In this document: piece by piece, positions 45,579 through 54,800 of the stretch
Numbering within the stretch: the stretch's first letter is position 1
How the letters are laid out: every line of letters starts with the position of its first letter
Source of the DNA: Acinetobacter nosocomialis NIPH 2119
GTDB taxonomy: Bacteria; Pseudomonadota; Gammaproteobacteria; Pseudomonadales; Moraxellaceae
Direction: 5' to 3'
NCBI RefSeq assembly: GCF_000368085.1
Contig: NZ_KB849239.1
Coordinates: 695,556-759,555 of the forward strand
Length of the DNA: 64,000 nucleotides
Made by a program: the position numbers and the translations under genes
The notes under the pieces: model-generated
Seen by the model: the letters and a program-made list of their open reading frames with translations, nothing else
Databases searched by the model: none
Told to the model about the DNA's origin: nothing

Positions 45579-46622
45579 ATGGCAAGATCTAGAAATATTA
45601 AGCCCTCATTCTTTATGAATGAAGACATTATTGAATTACCTTATGAAGCACGATTGCTATTTATAGGGCTTTGGACTTTAGCAGATCGCGAAGGCCGACT
45701 CGAAAATCGACCTAAGAAAATCAAAATGTCTTTATTTCCTGCAGACGATATAAACGTTGCAGAACAGTTAGAGAACATTTCTAAGTTTGGTTTTATCGAG
45801 TTATATAACGCTGATGGTATTGATGTTATCCATATCGTTAACTTTGTTAAACATCAAAACCCACATGGTCTTGAGAAAGATAGTGAGCTACCTGACAGAA
45901 ATGGCATCTACACTGTCTATCAACGTAATCCAAAAAACAAAACAATTGTTGGAAAGGCAATTCAGCTAAATAAAGCTGATTTAAAGCATTTTTACGATAA
46001 AACAGGTCCATTTGCCCCTCAAAATACTGGTTCTGCTGTTGAAAACAGTTATCAAGAAAGTGAATCGAATCAAGCAAACAGTAGTGGAAACACACAAGAA
46101 CAGTTAGATAACGGTTCTAAAACTGTTTCTATCTCAGACCAAAACGCCCTGATTCCTGATTCCTTTAATCTGAATCCTGATTCCCTTAATCTGAATCCTG
46201 ATTCACTGAATCCAGAAGGGAATAACAACTCCGCCGTTGGCGAAGTTGATTCATCGACTCAAGCAAAATTTAGTTTCAAGAGTGCTTTGAAAAAAAATGG
46301 TGTACCTGAGAAAGACGCTGCTGAGTTCTTACAAGTACGTAAAGCCAAGAAAGCTCAAAACACCGAAAACGCTTTTGACGCACTTTTGAATGAAGCCCAA
46401 AAAGCAGGAATCACACTTCAGCAAGCCGTCGAATATTGTTTGAAAAGACAAAATCCTTGGGGTGCCTTCAAAGCATCTTGGTACCTAAACGAAAAACCCG
46501 AAATGACTACTGGTCAACAGTCAAACCATCAATCGTTACCACGCAACGTAAATGATCAATGGGGAGCGCCAAAGAAATATGAACCGGTTGCTCACACAGC
46601 TGTGAAGGGTGAGTTGATATGA
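45579..46622 (+). CDS. Phage replication organiser-like protein (DnaT/gpO-type)
   Basis: A 347-residue protein starting MARSRNIKPSFFMNEDIIE with a winged-helix-like N-terminus (LPYEARLLFIGLWTLADREG), a Ser/Asn/Gln-rich linker containing three NLNPDS-type repeats (~195-215), and a helical C-terminus. It precedes a DnaC-like gene with ATGA overlap, the usual origin-binding plus loader pair. The origin may lie within this gene. Confidence 0.78.
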   Translation: MARSRNIKPSFFMNEDIIELPYEARLLFIGLWTLADREGRLENRPKKIKMSLFPADDINVAEQLENISKFGFIELYNADGIDVIHIVNFVKHQNPHGLEKDSELPDRNGIYTVYQRNPKNKTIVGKAIQLNKADLKHFYDKTGPFAPQNTGSAVENSYQESESNQANSSGNTQEQLDNGSKTVSISDQNALIPDSFNLNPDSLNLNPDSLNPEGNNNSAVGEVDSSTQAKFSFKSALKKNGVPEKDAAEFLQVRKAKKAQNTENAFDALLNEAQKAGITLQQAVEYCLKRQNPWGAFKASWYLNEKPEMTTGQQSNHQSLPRNVNDQWGAPKKYEPVAHTAVKGELI

Positions 46623-47383
46623 ACGCAGTGCCTCAAAAATTGGAATATAAAATTTCCCATACAAACCAGATCTGTAAGATCCACAAAGAACAAATGATCA
46701 ATGTACATGGTCGAATCGTTTGTCAGTCTTGTGTTGAAAAAATCATGAAGCAGTCAAATGAAAAATATGAAAGCGATAAGAATATTCGTATTTTAAATTT
46801 GAAAATGGCTCGAGCTGGTATCCCTAAAAGACATGTAAATAGCGGCTTTAGCAACTATGCAGTAACTCACAAAGGACAAGACAAAGCTCGTAAAACTTGT
46901 GAAAAGTTCACTATGGATTTCAATGCAGGTGTTTTTAGAAATTTACTCCTTGTTGGTCGTACTGGAACAGGTAAAACCCATCTAGGTTCATCTATTCTGA
47001 AAAATATCATCATTAAAAACTGGGAGGCTATTTACATTACGTCTGCAGACTTAGCTGAAGATATTGCGGGTGCCTATCGCCGTAGCGGTGATAGCGAAGA
47101 TGAAGCACTAAAACGTTATGTGGGCAAAGATTTATTAATTATTGACGAATATGGCTTACATGACCGTGCTGAAAAACGTCCTCACCTGCTTGAGAGTGTT
47201 CATAAGGTTCTACTTACTCGTTATGACGAGATGAAGCCAACAGTAGTGATTTCAAACCTAAGCCTTTCTGAGGTTCGCGATGATCTTGGGGACCGGCTTT
47301 GGTCAAGATTTCAACATGATGGCTTAGATATTGTGGAATGTGATTGGGATGATGCTCGTATAGGTGGAGGTAAAGCACAGTGA
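46619..47383 (+). CDS. DnaC-like helicase loader ATPase
   Basis: A 254-residue AAA+ protein. N-terminal zinc-finger-like CKIHKEQ...CQSCVEK (~20-42), Walker A VGRTGTGKTHLGSS (~112), Walker B LLIIDEYG (~180), sensor VISNLS. Loads host DnaB helicase at the phage origin together with the upstream product. ATGA overlap with the next gene. Confidence 0.88.
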   Translation: MNAVPQKLEYKISHTNQICKIHKEQMINVHGRIVCQSCVEKIMKQSNEKYESDKNIRILNLKMARAGIPKRHVNSGFSNYAVTHKGQDKARKTCEKFTMDFNAGVFRNLLLVGRTGTGKTHLGSSILKNIIIKNWEAIYITSADLAEDIAGAYRRSGDSEDEALKRYVGKDLLIIDEYGLHDRAEKRPHLLESVHKVLLTRYDEMKPTVVISNLSLSEVRDDLGDRLWSRFQHDGLDIVECDWDDARIGGGKAQ

Positions 47384-47913
47384 ACGCATTTGTTGATATG
47401 AAAAAATCTGAATACGCATTAGTTGCTTACTCAAACGTAGCAGCTAAATCTAAGGAGCGAAAAGCATTAGAAAAAGCAGTTAAGAAATGGCTGAAACATC
47501 CTGGTAATAAAATTCGACACGTTGAGTCTATAGGGCGTGATCTCAATATGCCTCACGGCACCGGACCTATGTATAAGCGTTTATGTTGTCGTTGCGAAAC
47601 TTGTGTCGAATGGGCGCTTTCAACTGGTTTAATCAAATCTAAGCCAAAACCAGTTGTAAAACGTGGTCCAGATGCTCGCCAATTGCGTATTTTGGCACAG
47701 AAAAGCCAATTGACCCCCTACGCTACAGCTTTTAATGAAGATTGGGATTTACTGGCCTTAGAAGTGGATTATTCAGTTACGGCATTTCAACTTGAACGTA
47801 TTTATCAAGGTCGTTCTGAAATTGATCACAACTTTGTTTGGAATCGAGTTAAGCGTGTAGCTGATCGTTTAGTTGCTGAAAAGTTAAGAGCTAAAGGGGG
47901 TGGGTGCAAATGA
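47380..47913 (+). CDS. Phage protein, possible antiterminator-like
   Basis: A 177-residue basic protein with CCRCETCVEWAL (CxxC pairs) and two helical repeats. It is the last large gene before a strong terminator (48200), the place of Q-type antiterminators, but I see no clear Q signature. Family not recognised. Confidence 0.55.
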   Translation: MNAFVDMKKSEYALVAYSNVAAKSKERKALEKAVKKWLKHPGNKIRHVESIGRDLNMPHGTGPMYKRLCCRCETCVEWALSTGLIKSKPKPVVKRGPDARQLRILAQKSQLTPYATAFNEDWDLLALEVDYSVTAFQLERIYQGRSEIDHNFVWNRVKRVADRLVAEKLRAKGGGCK

Positions 47914-48005
47914 AATCTAAAGCAACCAGCAAAAAACGCTCAAAAAAATACAATCCAAACAAGCTAACCCCGACCCAAGTTCAAGCTAATCAGAAAAAGG
48001 CTTAA
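47910..48005 (+). CDS. Basic 31-aa phage peptide
   Basis: MKSKATSKKRSKKYNPNKLT and PTQVQANQKKA; ten Lys and one Arg. ATGA overlap with the previous gene and a strong AAAGGGGGTGGG SD. The same frame continues past the TAA for 17 codons (LRREAAQEYECNMGSIS) to the next stop, so a longer ancestral gene may have been cut by this stop. Confidence 0.5.
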   Translation: MKSKATSKKRSKKYNPNKLTPTQVQANQKKA

Positions 48006-48199
48006 CTACGAAGAGAAGCAGCTCAAGAATATGAATGCAATATGGGGTCCATTTCATAAGATGTAGGGACTAGATGGAAGCAGAGAAATTTAAAGAGAGA
48101 GGTTAATTGAGCATTTTCTAAATTACTTAATAGTACCAACTTGAATAAGGGCAGCTAATACTAAATCAGCCATTTTTAGGTTTGAGCGCTTTTTTCGCT

Positions 48200-48234
48200 A
48201 GGTCTATTTCTTAAAAAAGAAATAGACCTTTTTA
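48200..48234 (+). terminator. Strong terminator ending the rightward operon
   Basis: AGGTCTATTTCTT, loop AAAA, AAGAAATAGACC, then TTTTTATT. The stem is 12-13 bp. It lies 195 bp after the last coupled gene; the 48006-48368 stretch otherwise holds nothing that I can support. Confidence 0.88.
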
Positions 48235-48368
48235 TTAGGAATTACTATCTTAATATTTTGATATTACTTCAAAATTTAAAATAAAAAACTTTGAGTAAAT
48301 TCTTGTAATATTAATTTAATAATTCTATATTATAGAATAAGAGGAAATTATGAAATGGAATTTGTAAC

Positions 48369-48824
48369 ATGCCACAATATCTTTTTCTTGCTGAGACTAT
48401 TTACAAAAAAATGAAAAATGAAAAACTATTTTCTAAAGATGTTTTAGAAAATATGTATATTCTTATGAAGGTGATTCGAAAAGAAATTAAGGGTACAGAA
48501 TATAAGCTGAAATATAATTTTATTGATTTCAATGAAGTACTGAGTAAAAGTAAAAATGATTGTAAGGTAAAGATTGATGTAAGTTTGATTCCTTCTTATA
48601 ATTTAAGAGAAGAATACATTTTATGGTTAGCTGGGTTTATTCAAAAAATTACTGAAGGGGGCCCTAAGCCACCCCCTCCTATCAAAGAATATATTCCCGA
48701 GTTTATAAATTTGGAATCGGAATTAGATTTTTTAACCTTAAATTTAGAAAAAAATCAAAATAATGGGGAAGAGATTGTAAATTATTTTAATTCCAAACAT
48801 TATAAAGCAACTTTTAAAAAATAG
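48369..48824 (+). CDS. Hypothetical protein, A/T-rich gene with a mini leader frame
   Basis: A 151-residue Lys-rich protein, with GGPKPPPPIKEY in the middle. It has no SD of its own: GAGGAAATT instead precedes a five-codon frame MKWNL (48350-48367) whose stop is one base before this ATG, so it probably needs re-initiation. Base composition is more A/T-rich than the operon to its left. No family recognised. Confidence 0.6.
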   Translation: MPQYLFLAETIYKKMKNEKLFSKDVLENMYILMKVIRKEIKGTEYKLKYNFIDFNEVLSKSKNDCKVKIDVSLIPSYNLREEYILWLAGFIQKITEGGPKPPPPIKEYIPEFINLESELDFLTLNLEKNQNNGEEIVNYFNSKHYKATFKK

Positions 48825-49053
48825 TTTTCTTAGTCCCGTTAACTAATTTTAGAAGTTTTATTCTTTTTGAACTTTTACTTTTTTGTAGCAGCAAAGAAAT
48901 TAACTTTGCTAAAAGCTATAATTATAATATTTGTAATAATTTTAAATTTTTTTAGATACTTTTTTAAAAAAATATTGATTCTTCAAAGAAATTCATTTAA
49001 TTTAATATTGCTAAGTAGCCATACTTAGTATTTCAGGTTTATGTGGATTTCAT

Positions 49054-49087
49054 AAGCTCATTTCTGGTTCGGAAATGAGCTTTTTTA
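49054..49087 (+). terminator. Intrinsic terminator
   Basis: AAGCTCATTTC (49054-49064), loop TGGTTCG, GAAATGAGCTT, then TTTTTAATT. It closes transcription on the plus strand. Confidence 0.85.
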
Positions 49088-49095
49088 ATTCTTTG

Positions 49096-49191
49096 TTATT
49101 TCTTATAATGGGTTTTTATAATCATGTAAAATAAAAATGATAGAATGATCAAAATTGCTGAGAGTACAAAAGCTACGATGATAGTTTTCAT
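49096..49191 (-). CDS. Hydrophobic 31-aa peptide, single TM
   Basis: MKTIIVAFVLSAILIILSFL then FYMIIKTHYKK: one TM helix and a basic tail, the look of type I toxins or small phage membrane proteins. There is no clear SD (AAAAAATG). Coding is supported only by composition. Confidence 0.3.
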   Translation of the reverse strand: MKTIIVAFVLSAILIILSFLFYMIIKTHYKK

Positions 49192-49450
49192 TTTTTGATG
49201 CTTTTTTATGAAGAAAACTTTTAGAGAGTAATATTTTAGCTTTTTTCTGTCAATATACTCCTATTATTTTAAGAAATATTATTCTAGTGAGTTTATCAAT
49301 TAAAGAATCAAGCTTATTTAAGTTGTGGATAAATATAATATTTTATGTAATTTATGGTTGATGAAAAAGAGAATTTCTGAGTAAGAGTTATAAAAGTTTT
49401 AGATTTCTAAACAACCCCTAGGTAATAATTTTATAATAAAGGGAAACTAG

Positions 49451-49534
49451 ATGTGGCCTTTAAAATTTTGGTGTGTGATGCAAATCCTACGTAAAAAGGG
49501 TTTGGATATTAAATTACTAAAAAGAAGGAAATGA
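49451..49534 (+). CDS. Possible 27-aa basic peptide
   Basis: MWPLKFWCVMQILRKKGLDI and KLLKRRK with AAAGGGAAA 8 bases upstream. Amphipathic and basic; its stop overlaps the GATAGGGG palindrome. Weakly supported. Confidence 0.2.
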   Translation: MWPLKFWCVMQILRKKGLDIKLLKRRK

Positions 49535-49548
49535 TAGGGGCCCCTATC
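49533..49548. repeat. 16-bp perfect palindrome
   Basis: GATAGGGG-CCCCTATC without spacer, G/C-rich in an A/T-rich setting. Possible protein-binding site. Confidence 0.6.
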
Positions 49549-49785
49549 CTAAAAGTGCTGACACATTGGTAAGTAGGACCAGCTCGATGTTTTTTTGAGG
49601 ATCAATATATTTTGCATATATAAAAGAGAGCATTTTTTTACAAACAAAAATAATGAATTGGAACAAGGGTACTTCTAAATAAATCTAACGGTTAATAATT
49701 CTGGAACTAAGTGTTTTTAAGGATTATGTCATGCAAGAAGAGCTTCAAGTTTATGTAAATCTTACTTGCTTGATTTGAGGTCGTT

Positions 49786-50475
49786 ATGATTAAAAAAAGT
49801 AACCGCCGTCAGTGGAGCGAGTTTTTCTCCAATAATAAAAGACAGGAATTCTTTAAGGATTTCAGTGTTTCATCAGGTAATGACAAAGTTAAAAAGCATA
49901 AAGCTAGCTCAAATAAACATGTGTTTTTCCCGTGCCATGTAGAAAAAGAAAATGATGGTGAAAATAGTGTGTATAGGGGAAGTACAGGTGGTGTTATCAT
50001 TTTTGGTAAGCAATACATCACAATCAAATTGCCTTATGGATTAAGCGCTAACGAGATTTGGCGGGCTACAATTGATCAGAACGGAAAGCAAAGAAATAGT
50101 CTTTCAGTAGGTGCTAAAAAGTATAAGGACAAGGTTCAAAAACAATATGGACCTATGTTTAGAGCACTTAAGTTAAAAGCTATCGATCAACTTTGTGAAA
50201 TACGGTTAATTGTTCAGCCACCACTTAAAACTCGTTCTTACAGCGCTAAAACTTATCCACGATTTGATATTGATAACTATCCAAAACTACTAATTGATAG
50301 TGTCAAAGGTGATGGCTTGTTATTCAAAGACGACAATATTTTCATAAGTGAACAAATTAAGCTGGCAGAACCATGTGAAGAGGGTTGTGTCTGGCTTTCG
50401 TGCGTTTTTACTGATGAAACTGATTGGTTGTCAAAAACTGTAGATTTTGATTGGTTAGCTGGGAGAAGCATTTAA
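49786..50475 (+). CDS. RusA-like Holliday junction resolvase with N-terminal extension
   Basis: A 229-residue protein. The RusA core (~80-215) has FDIDNYPKLLIDSVKGDGLLF and DDNIFISEQIKL, holding the catalytic Asp cluster. Residues 1-75 are a Lys-rich extension not found in the 120-residue RusA. It resolves junctions in phage DNA before packaging. GAGG precedes the ATG; next gene begins immediately. Confidence 0.85.
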   Translation: MIKKSNRRQWSEFFSNNKRQEFFKDFSVSSGNDKVKKHKASSNKHVFFPCHVEKENDGENSVYRGSTGGVIIFGKQYITIKLPYGLSANEIWRATIDQNGKQRNSLSVGAKKYKDKVQKQYGPMFRALKLKAIDQLCEIRLIVQPPLKTRSYSAKTYPRFDIDNYPKLLIDSVKGDGLLFKDDNIFISEQIKLAEPCEEGCVWLSCVFTDETDWLSKTVDFDWLAGRSI

Positions 50476-51162
50476 ATGGCGAAAAAGAGCGATTTGCAAC
50501 GTCGAGTACTTATCGGAAGAAAACTTGCAATGGCGCGTGACATGGCTCAATTACGTCAAGAAGACGTAGCATTAGAAATATTCGGTACACCGCATAAAAA
50601 TCGAATGAGTGAAATCGAAAATGGTAAGTTAATGCCAGATGCAGAATTACTTTCTTTGCTATGTCAAAAATATGGTGTTTCAGCTGACTGGATTCTTGGT
50701 TTTACGATTGAACCGGAACTAGATAAAACAGCTTCTGTAGCAGGTATTCTGTTTAACAGTCTTGGTGAAATGATGAGTGAATATACTCAAGCTATGGCAT
50801 TTCAATTGAGTATGGCTGCGGCACAGCATATTACTTCTTTCCCTAAAGCCTTAACGGTTGAGTTACTTGAAGCCTCAAAGGGGCTTATTCAAGCATGTTT
50901 ATCGCAAGATCAATCTATTCAAGAAAAGGTTTTACCAGAACTTCACACTCTTATGCGTATCGTTCGTGAGTGTGAACAAAATCGTGCGAAACAAATCCGT
51001 AACTTAGAAATGGCTATCGATGATGTTTTTCAACGTGAAGAGAACGATTTACAGCAAAAAGCTCTAATTGATCTTATCCAAAATAAAAAACGTTTTAGCA
51101 AGGCTTCTTTACAGCAACAAGCTATAGCTGAAGTAAAACAAATAGGTCTATTTACTGATTAA
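50476..51162 (+). CDS. XRE-type HTH regulator, phage
   Basis: A 228-residue protein. HTH at ~10-70: LAMARDMAQLRQEDVALEIF, NRMSEIENGKLMPDAELL, then DWILGF. The C-terminal 150 residues are helical and hydrophobic near ~85-110. It may regulate late genes. Directly follows the resolvase. Confidence 0.8.
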   Translation: MAKKSDLQRRVLIGRKLAMARDMAQLRQEDVALEIFGTPHKNRMSEIENGKLMPDAELLSLLCQKYGVSADWILGFTIEPELDKTASVAGILFNSLGEMMSEYTQAMAFQLSMAAAQHITSFPKALTVELLEASKGLIQACLSQDQSIQEKVLPELHTLMRIVRECEQNRAKQIRNLEMAIDDVFQREENDLQQKALIDLIQNKKRFSKASLQQQAIAEVKQIGLFTD

Positions 51163-51175
51163 GGGATAGACTTTA

Positions 51176-52018
51176 ATGGCTCGCAAGATTGAATACTCGG
51201 AAGAAATTTGGAACCGGCTAAAAGAAGTCTATGAATCTTCTCCTAAGATTACGTGGCAAGGTTTAGTTAATCAGGTTGGCGAAGAACTCGGTTGTGAGAT
51301 GCCTTCGCCATCCGTTGTACGCCGTAAAGCACTTGCTGAGAAATGGAAAAAGAAAGCTAAATCTCTAGTCAAAAAGACAGCCCAAGAGCTTAATAAAGAG
51401 ATTAAAAAATTGACCAAAAAAAACAATGGTCAAGAAGATACACAAACTACTGATAAATCGGAAAAAAGTGATAGTCAAAATTCTGTCAAAAAAACGTCAA
51501 ATATTGCTGAATTTAATAGTCAAAACTCTAAAAATAATGGTCATAACAACGGCGGGCGTTCTACAGTCAATGAGAACTATCTAAAGTCAGCTTTGGTTGT
51601 CAAAAATAACCGTATAAGAGCTCATAAGCTGGGTGAGTTAATTACAGATACTATCGATAGTGTTATTCACATTAGAGATGAAGTCCTTAATCTAAATAAT
51701 CCTACTGAAGATGAATTAGCGCTGGTTAAGTTTAAAATGGGCTTGATTAGTCAAGTGGTTGATTTGAACGTTAAACAAAGTATCAGCATTTCTAACATTG
51801 CTCGAACTGAGGCAATGTTCTGGGGCTTAGATGTCGATGATCTTAAAGACCAGTCGGAAGTTCAAGCACGGCGTAGTTCAGTTATTTCAGGTGCTGAAGA
51901 AAGAATGGCAATTGCAAAAGCTAATATGAAAAAGAAAAAAGAAGAGGCGTTTATGCGAAAGTTAGCGTTAATTGAAGCCGGTGAAGTAGAGCCTGAAGAT
52001 GAAAAAAGTGAAAATTGA
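51176..52018 (+). CDS. Phage DNA-binding protein, possible terminase small subunit
   Basis: A 280-residue highly charged protein. Residues 1-60 have an HTH-like fold (LKEVYESSPKITWQGLVNQVG; SPSVVRRKALAEKW), then a Lys/Asn/Ser-rich linker, and a helical C-terminus (~140-280). TerS-type proteins share this order, but no terminase large subunit follows in the window. Assignment tentative. Confidence 0.5.
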   Translation: MARKIEYSEEIWNRLKEVYESSPKITWQGLVNQVGEELGCEMPSPSVVRRKALAEKWKKKAKSLVKKTAQELNKEIKKLTKKNNGQEDTQTTDKSEKSDSQNSVKKTSNIAEFNSQNSKNNGHNNGGRSTVNENYLKSALVVKNNRIRAHKLGELITDTIDSVIHIRDEVLNLNNPTEDELALVKFKMGLISQVVDLNVKQSISISNIARTEAMFWGLDVDDLKDQSEVQARRSSVISGAEERMAIAKANMKKKKEEAFMRKLALIEAGEVEPEDEKSEN

Positions 52019-52161
52019 GCTGGAAAAATGCCAGACTTAATTTAATGTGCAGTTCTGCTTAAGTTATAATCACTTATTTCGAATTTTTATTAAAATTACC
52101 AGAGAATTAAGAAACTTATGACTATATTAGTAAGTATCTAAACTTTTTTGGAGGTCATAAA

Positions 52162-52422
52162 ATGACATTCATTACAGCAGCTGAAGCATCAGAAATCGCT
52201 ACCAAAGCAAAATCTTCTGAACAAGAAATCATTGATATTTTATCAAAGGCTGTTCAAGACAATGCTAAACAAGGTATTCGTCGAACAACTTGGAGTTTAT
52301 CGCGTAGTAAAGTTGAATTACCAACATTAGAAAGGGTAAAGGCTAAATTCGTAGAAGGAGGATATTCCTTCCAGATCCTTTCAAATAGTCCTGAAACATA
52401 TACTGTAGATATTAAGTTTTAA
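52162..52422 (+). CDS. Small phage protein, unknown
   Basis: An 86-residue protein (MTFITAAEASEIATKAKSSE, GGYSFQILSNSPETYTVDI) with a perfect GGAGG SD 7 bases before the ATG. Similar short proteins with this N-terminal pattern are frequent in phages; function unknown. Ends before a terminator. Confidence 0.7.
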   Translation: MTFITAAEASEIATKAKSSEQEIIDILSKAVQDNAKQGIRRTTWSLSRSKVELPTLERVKAKFVEGGYSFQILSNSPETYTVDIKF

Positions 52423-52462
52423 GTTATGGAACTTGACCATAGTATAAAATTTTATAATTGCA

Positions 52463-52496
52463 AAAATGCCCTATATCAGTATGGGGCATTTTTTTG
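52463..52496 (+). terminator. Terminator hairpin carrying the next gene's SD
   Basis: AAAATGCCC (52463-52471) pairs with GGGCATTTT (52484-52492), then TTTGTT and ATG at 52499. GGGG in the 3' arm is the only SD-like sequence for that gene. Confidence 0.75.
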
Positions 52497-52498
52497 TT

Positions 52499-54787
52499 AT
52501 GACGGATTCAAATCACCATAATCCAGTTTTATCTTACGATGAGCTGGGCTTCATCATCGGGATGAAACGAGTTGAAAAAAAAGTTAGTACGATTGATTCA
52601 AACATTGAAAAGATCATTGGTATCCTTACTCAAAGCTTTGAAGAGCAAAAAGCACAATTTGCACAGCCTCAGCCTAAACTGACTGAATTTCAAAAGATGC
52701 TTAATGCTGTCAATAATAGACAAGCTTTAGATTTTGAAGATTTATTAAAAGACAAAGCTAATCCAATCACTCAATCTTTTGTTGTAGCAGACAAGCTGGT
52801 CAAAGACTTTGCTGATGTTTTGGACCAATCAATTAATGACCTTAAAACAGTAGATAAAAAACAAATCAACAAATCTAATGGGCGAAAGCCCGCTATAGAA
52901 ATTAATAGTCATGAAGACTTATCAAAAATTATAAATCCTACTGTTCCTGAGCGTGATGAAAGGGGCCGTTTTGTATCTAATCCAAATGAACCCCAAAACC
53001 AATCATCGATTCGTAAAGTTGCCCAAACGATATCTACGGCGATTAAAGGAGTAATGCCGAACTCAACACAAGGTGTAGATCCTACAGTTGACGCAATCAA
53101 TGAAGTTGGTCATTTACTTTCACCTGTACGCCGTGCAGCAGGATTAGCTTTGCGGCCATTAACTGGATTGATGCGTAGTAAAAAGAGAAATGAGCCATTA
53201 CCTCGTGAACAAGAGAACCATAACCGCAAACAAATAAAGTTATTGCAGCGTATTGCCGATAATTTGGCGTCTAAGGGTGGTTTGTTAGGTTCTCTAGGGA
53301 AATTGCTTACTTCCGTGTTATCTGCTGGTGGTGGGCTTCTAGGTGGTGCTCTAGGCAAAGGAAAGAAAGGTGTAGGGAAATTAGGAAAGGGCTTAGGTAA
53401 ATTTCTTAAGTTTGGCCGTGGTCTACCCGTAATAGGTGCATTGGCTGCTGGTGCATCATTATTAGATTGGAATGAACAAAGCACACAAGAAAAGGGCGGT
53501 ACTGTAGGTAGTCTTGCTGGGGGCGTTATTGGTGGCACGGTAGGATCAATATTAGGCCCAGCTGGTACTTTGATTGGTGGTATGGCTGGTTCATGGATAG
53601 GTAATAAACTTGGTACCGCAGTTGCGCCGTATTTTAAAGAGTGGACAGATTCATTAATAGCTGCAGATGTACCAGGTATTATTAATACTGCTTGGAAAGG
53701 ATTTGTAAGTTATGCTTCTAATGCTTTTGATCAGGCAAAAAACACTGCTTCAAAAGTTGTAGACGGAGTTAAAGATACTGCTGGTGATACCTTAGATTTC
53801 ATTAAAGATAAATTTAACCGATTTAATCCATTTCATGATGGTGTTCCAACATGGGGCATTGGGCAAGGAGTTTATAAGCCGGGTTTTGGTGCAAATAAAA
53901 ATGTACCTGCTTATGGTTCAACTGTTTCTCCAATTGGTGAAAAAACTAAGGAAAAGCAACTTGCAGTTTACAATGCAATGAAGAGAGCTGGTTTTAATGA
54001 TAATTGGGCTGCTGGTTTAACTGCTTCTGTTGGTAGGGAAAATGACTACCAAGATAAATATCTGTTTGGTAAACACCAGGATAAAGCTGGTGGTACGAAT
54101 ATGGGTATGATCTCTTGGCAAGGAGCCCGTAAAGACCGGCTTACGGCATATATGAAGGAAAGGGGATTACTTGATGCAAACGGTAATATGGTACGGAGCC
54201 AAGCAGCTTTAGATGCACAAGGTGCATTTATGAAGCATGAAATCGAAACGAATCCTGAATATGCTTCGGTTAAAGCTTATATGCAGAATAACCCAAATGC
54301 ATCAAAAGAAGATATTGCCCGAGTTCTCGGCACAAAATATGTAAGATGGGCGTATGGGCAAACAAAGCTTCGCAATGGGCAGTCATTTGATTATAGACCG
54401 CATTTAGAAAAGGAATATAAATACAGAGCTAACATTGATAAAACCGTTCAGGAACAGAAAACTAATCTACCTAAAGAAAATACCCCAGCTGTATCAGATT
54501 TGAAATCAAGTCATATTGTGGAAAATACAAGAGCTAAAGTTGCTAGTGTTTTAAGCACCCAAAAAGCTATCGTTCCCCAAGCTACTACAAAAGCAAAACC
54601 TTCATTAAATAATCAAAATAGATTATTAACTAATGTCACGCCGTTTAAGCAACCTTTAAATACTCCTAACCCACAGGAAGTTGTTGTTGTAAATCAGAAT
54701 AATGGTAACATCGGGCAGAATGTTAGTGATCGTTTCCTTGCTCATGCTCTAACTGGCGGCATTGGAATGGGGAAATTAGACGTTTAG
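52499..54787 (+). CDS. Large phage virion protein with tail lysozyme domain
   Basis: A 762-residue protein. Residues ~20-60 form a coiled coil; ~255-330 is Gly/Leu/Lys-rich; ~320-385 is a glycine-zipper hydrophobic segment (GSLAGGVIGGTVGSILGPAG); ~475-640 is a phage tail lysozyme domain (NAMKRAGFNDNWAAGLTASV and GRENDYQ...MGMISWQGARKDR). It probably is a tail/ejection protein that digests peptidoglycan and inserts in the membrane during DNA entry. I start at 52499 (MTDSNHHN); the frame from 52466 would run through the terminator. Confidence 0.82.
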   Translation: MTDSNHHNPVLSYDELGFIIGMKRVEKKVSTIDSNIEKIIGILTQSFEEQKAQFAQPQPKLTEFQKMLNAVNNRQALDFEDLLKDKANPITQSFVVADKLVKDFADVLDQSINDLKTVDKKQINKSNGRKPAIEINSHEDLSKIINPTVPERDERGRFVSNPNEPQNQSSIRKVAQTISTAIKGVMPNSTQGVDPTVDAINEVGHLLSPVRRAAGLALRPLTGLMRSKKRNEPLPREQENHNRKQIKLLQRIADNLASKGGLLGSLGKLLTSVLSAGGGLLGGALGKGKKGVGKLGKGLGKFLKFGRGLPVIGALAAGASLLDWNEQSTQEKGGTVGSLAGGVIGGTVGSILGPAGTLIGGMAGSWIGNKLGTAVAPYFKEWTDSLIAADVPGIINTAWKGFVSYASNAFDQAKNTASKVVDGVKDTAGDTLDFIKDKFNRFNPFHDGVPTWGIGQGVYKPGFGANKNVPAYGSTVSPIGEKTKEKQLAVYNAMKRAGFNDNWAAGLTASVGRENDYQDKYLFGKHQDKAGGTNMGMISWQGARKDRLTAYMKERGLLDANGNMVRSQAALDAQGAFMKHEIETNPEYASVKAYMQNNPNASKEDIARVLGTKYVRWAYGQTKLRNGQSFDYRPHLEKEYKYRANIDKTVQEQKTNLPKENTPAVSDLKSSHIVENTRAKVASVLSTQKAIVPQATTKAKPSLNNQNRLLTNVTPFKQPLNTPNPQEVVVVNQNNGNIGQNVSDRFLAHALTGGIGMGKLDV

Positions 54788-54800
54788 TTTTGGGATATAT

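Larger units (their letters stand above)
48825..49785. other. Gene-poor A/T-rich spacer
   Basis: 961 bp with no frame over 60 codons that I can support. Contents: terminator 49054-49087, a minus-strand 31-codon TM peptide (49096-49191), a plus-strand 27-codon frame with SD (49451-49534), and a 16-bp perfect palindrome GATAGGGG-CCCCTATC (49533-49548). It may hold the late promoter or a toxin-antitoxin pair. Confidence 0.5.

Noticed and set aside
53110..53538. Pro-rich antisense frame of 142 codons
   Set aside because: It mirrors the Gly-rich coding strand of the lysozyme protein; no RBS and composition is an artefact.
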